Shown: positions 6,124 through 6,704 of the stretch, piece after piece | Numbering within the stretch: the first letter of the stretch is position 1 | Layout of the letters: each line of letters starts with the position of its first letter | Assembly (NCBI GenBank): GCA_910585795.1 | Contig: CAJUFV010000053.1 | Coordinates: 1 to 6,704, forward strand | DNA length: 6,704 nucleotides | Direction: 5' to 3' | Source: an uncultured Clostridia bacterium | GTDB lineage: Bacteria; Bacillota; Clostridia; UBA1381 | Program-made: the position numbers and the translations under genes | Notes under the pieces: generated by a model | Told to the model about the DNA's origin: nothing | Databases searched by the model: none | The model's input: the letters and a program-made list of their open reading frames with translations, nothing else

Positions 6124-6342
6124 TCATAAACTGCAAGTTTTGCTGTGATTTTTTTTGTATCTGTCTAATATAATTTCCTCCAAAAGCTTGTTAAGCGTGT
6201 GTTCTTTGGTGTATTTAGAATTTACAATATATTCCGTTCCGCTGTACTCGTATTTTCTCATATATCCACCTCCGCTTTTATTCTTATGCGGATTGAAGAT
6301 GAACAATGAATTGTTTAATGTAATATCAGTAGCTTCGGGCAT
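6124..6342 (-). CDS. Small TnpW-like mobile-element protein
   Basis: This encodes a 72-residue protein lying between two recombinase genes. Its C-terminal 45 residues (MRKYEYSGTEYIVNSKYTKE, then a LNKLLEEIILDRYKK helix) resemble the short proteins carried next to recombinases in clostridial transposons, such as the TnpW group. Their role is not settled, and this match is from memory. Two starts are well supported: ATG 6342 with GGAGG 9 bases upstream, and ATG 6261 with GGAGG 7 bases upstream, which would give only the 45-residue conserved part. A GTG at 6351 directly abuts the first GGAGG and is unlikely. The first ATG lies one base after the tyrosine recombinase stop, so the two are translationally coupled. 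An excisionase or regulator role is possible but unproven. Confidence 0.65.
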   Translation of the reverse strand: MPEATDITLNNSLFIFNPHKNKSGGGYMRKYEYSGTEYIVNSKYTKEHTLNKLLEEIILDRYKKNHSKTCSL

Positions 6343-6343
6343 A

Positions 6344-6704
6344 TTATTCACCCTCCGACAAATATATCCGCGTTACATCATCACGGTGATGTCCGAGAAG
6401 CTCAGATACTTTTTTACGCGTGGCAAAATCGGAGCAGCCTGTTTGTATAAGCTTCTCATACTGTTCGTGTGCGAATTTGTGTCTTAACCCGTGAAAAGTA
6501 ATACGGTTATCCGTAAATTCTTTTCTATAGTAGGCAATAAAGCATTGCAGGCGTTTCATTGCAAGATGTGTTTTATCCTCCGGTTTGACAAATAGCTTTT
6601 GTCCAACATGGGTTTCTTTTAGAATATCGGTTAAGGAAATACGAATTGATTCGTTAATCGGAACATATCTCGTAAGACCTCCCTTTCCCTTCACAAATAG
6701 CTTT
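6344..6704 (-). CDS. Tyrosine recombinase/integrase, C-terminal part, cut by window edge
   Basis: This is the C-terminal catalytic part of a phage-integrase-type tyrosine recombinase. The frame is open to the window edge, reading KLFVKGKGGLTRYVPI, so the GTG at 6694 is an internal Val codon and not a start. Visible catalytic parts are the beta-hairpin Lys (VKGKGG), the HxxR box (HGLRH), the second His (LLGHH) and the nucleophilic Tyr (VTRIYL). The first catalytic Arg and the core-binding domain lie outside the window. The C-terminus SEGE is a normal short end, so this side is not truncated. Its stop is followed after one base by the start of the small TnpW-like gene. It would act on the att site of an element whose ends are not visible here. 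Confidence 0.92.
   Translation of the reverse strand, partial: KLFVKGKGGLTRYVPINESIRISLTDILKETHVGQKLFVKPEDKTHLAMKRLQCFIAYYRKEFTDNRITFHGLRHKFAHEQYEKLIQTGCSDFATRKKVSELLGHHRDDVTRIYLSEGE

Noticed and set aside
6155..6487. Plus-strand 110-codon open frame
   Set aside because: It is antisense to the small TnpW-like gene and the integrase catalytic end, both of which have protein-level support.

Overview
The window looks like chromosome from a low-GC, anaerobic Bacillota of the class Clostridia. The A+T-rich intergenic DNA, strong AGGAGG-type ribosome binding sites, a DUF6514-like small protein, an ECF sigma/DUF4367-type anti-sigma pair, a candidate Spo0A box cluster and a TnpX-like large serine recombinase all fit this. 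No species can be named from the sequence alone. Only the first gene is on the plus strand; everything else reads right to left.

Layout. Positions 36-1559 hold a complete siroheme/[4Fe-4S] nitrite/sulfite reductase followed by a strong hairpin terminator. Its four cluster-ligand cysteines are intact, but the conserved active-site Arg of the TxRQ motif reads as Cys83. Positions 1653-4042 (minus strand) form a regulatory and secretion block. In transcription order it holds an XRE repressor-like protein, a GTG-started ECF-type sigma factor, a membrane anti-sigma-like protein starting 2 bases after the sigma stop, a small exported protein, and a 66-residue DUF6514-like protein. A run of Spo0A-box-like TTGTCGAA sequences at 10-bp spacing lies before the exported protein gene. 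Three 20-bp-phased TATTGAG repeats lie before the XRE gene.

Positions 4319-6704 look like mobile DNA. In transcription order they hold the C-terminal half of a tyrosine recombinase (cut by the window edge), a small TnpW-like protein with two good start sites, a 530-residue large serine recombinase, and a 44-residue peptide with an alternating-cysteine tail (CDCDCDCGCGC), closed by a terminator at 4272-4308. This peptide gene is too short for ordinary gene calling.

How the parts may work together (inference). The sigma/anti-sigma pair probably senses an envelope or extracellular signal, and the XRE protein may control the same transcript through the phased repeats. The exported protein may be under Spo0A control. 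The recombinases mark an integrated element, or a stack of elements, whose ends cannot be fixed here. The Cys-rich peptide is either cargo of the serine-recombinase element or a host gene at its junction. The least explained items are this peptide, the Arg-to-Cys change in the reductase, the Spo0A-like tandem boxes, and a perfect 26-bp palindrome inside the sigma gene.
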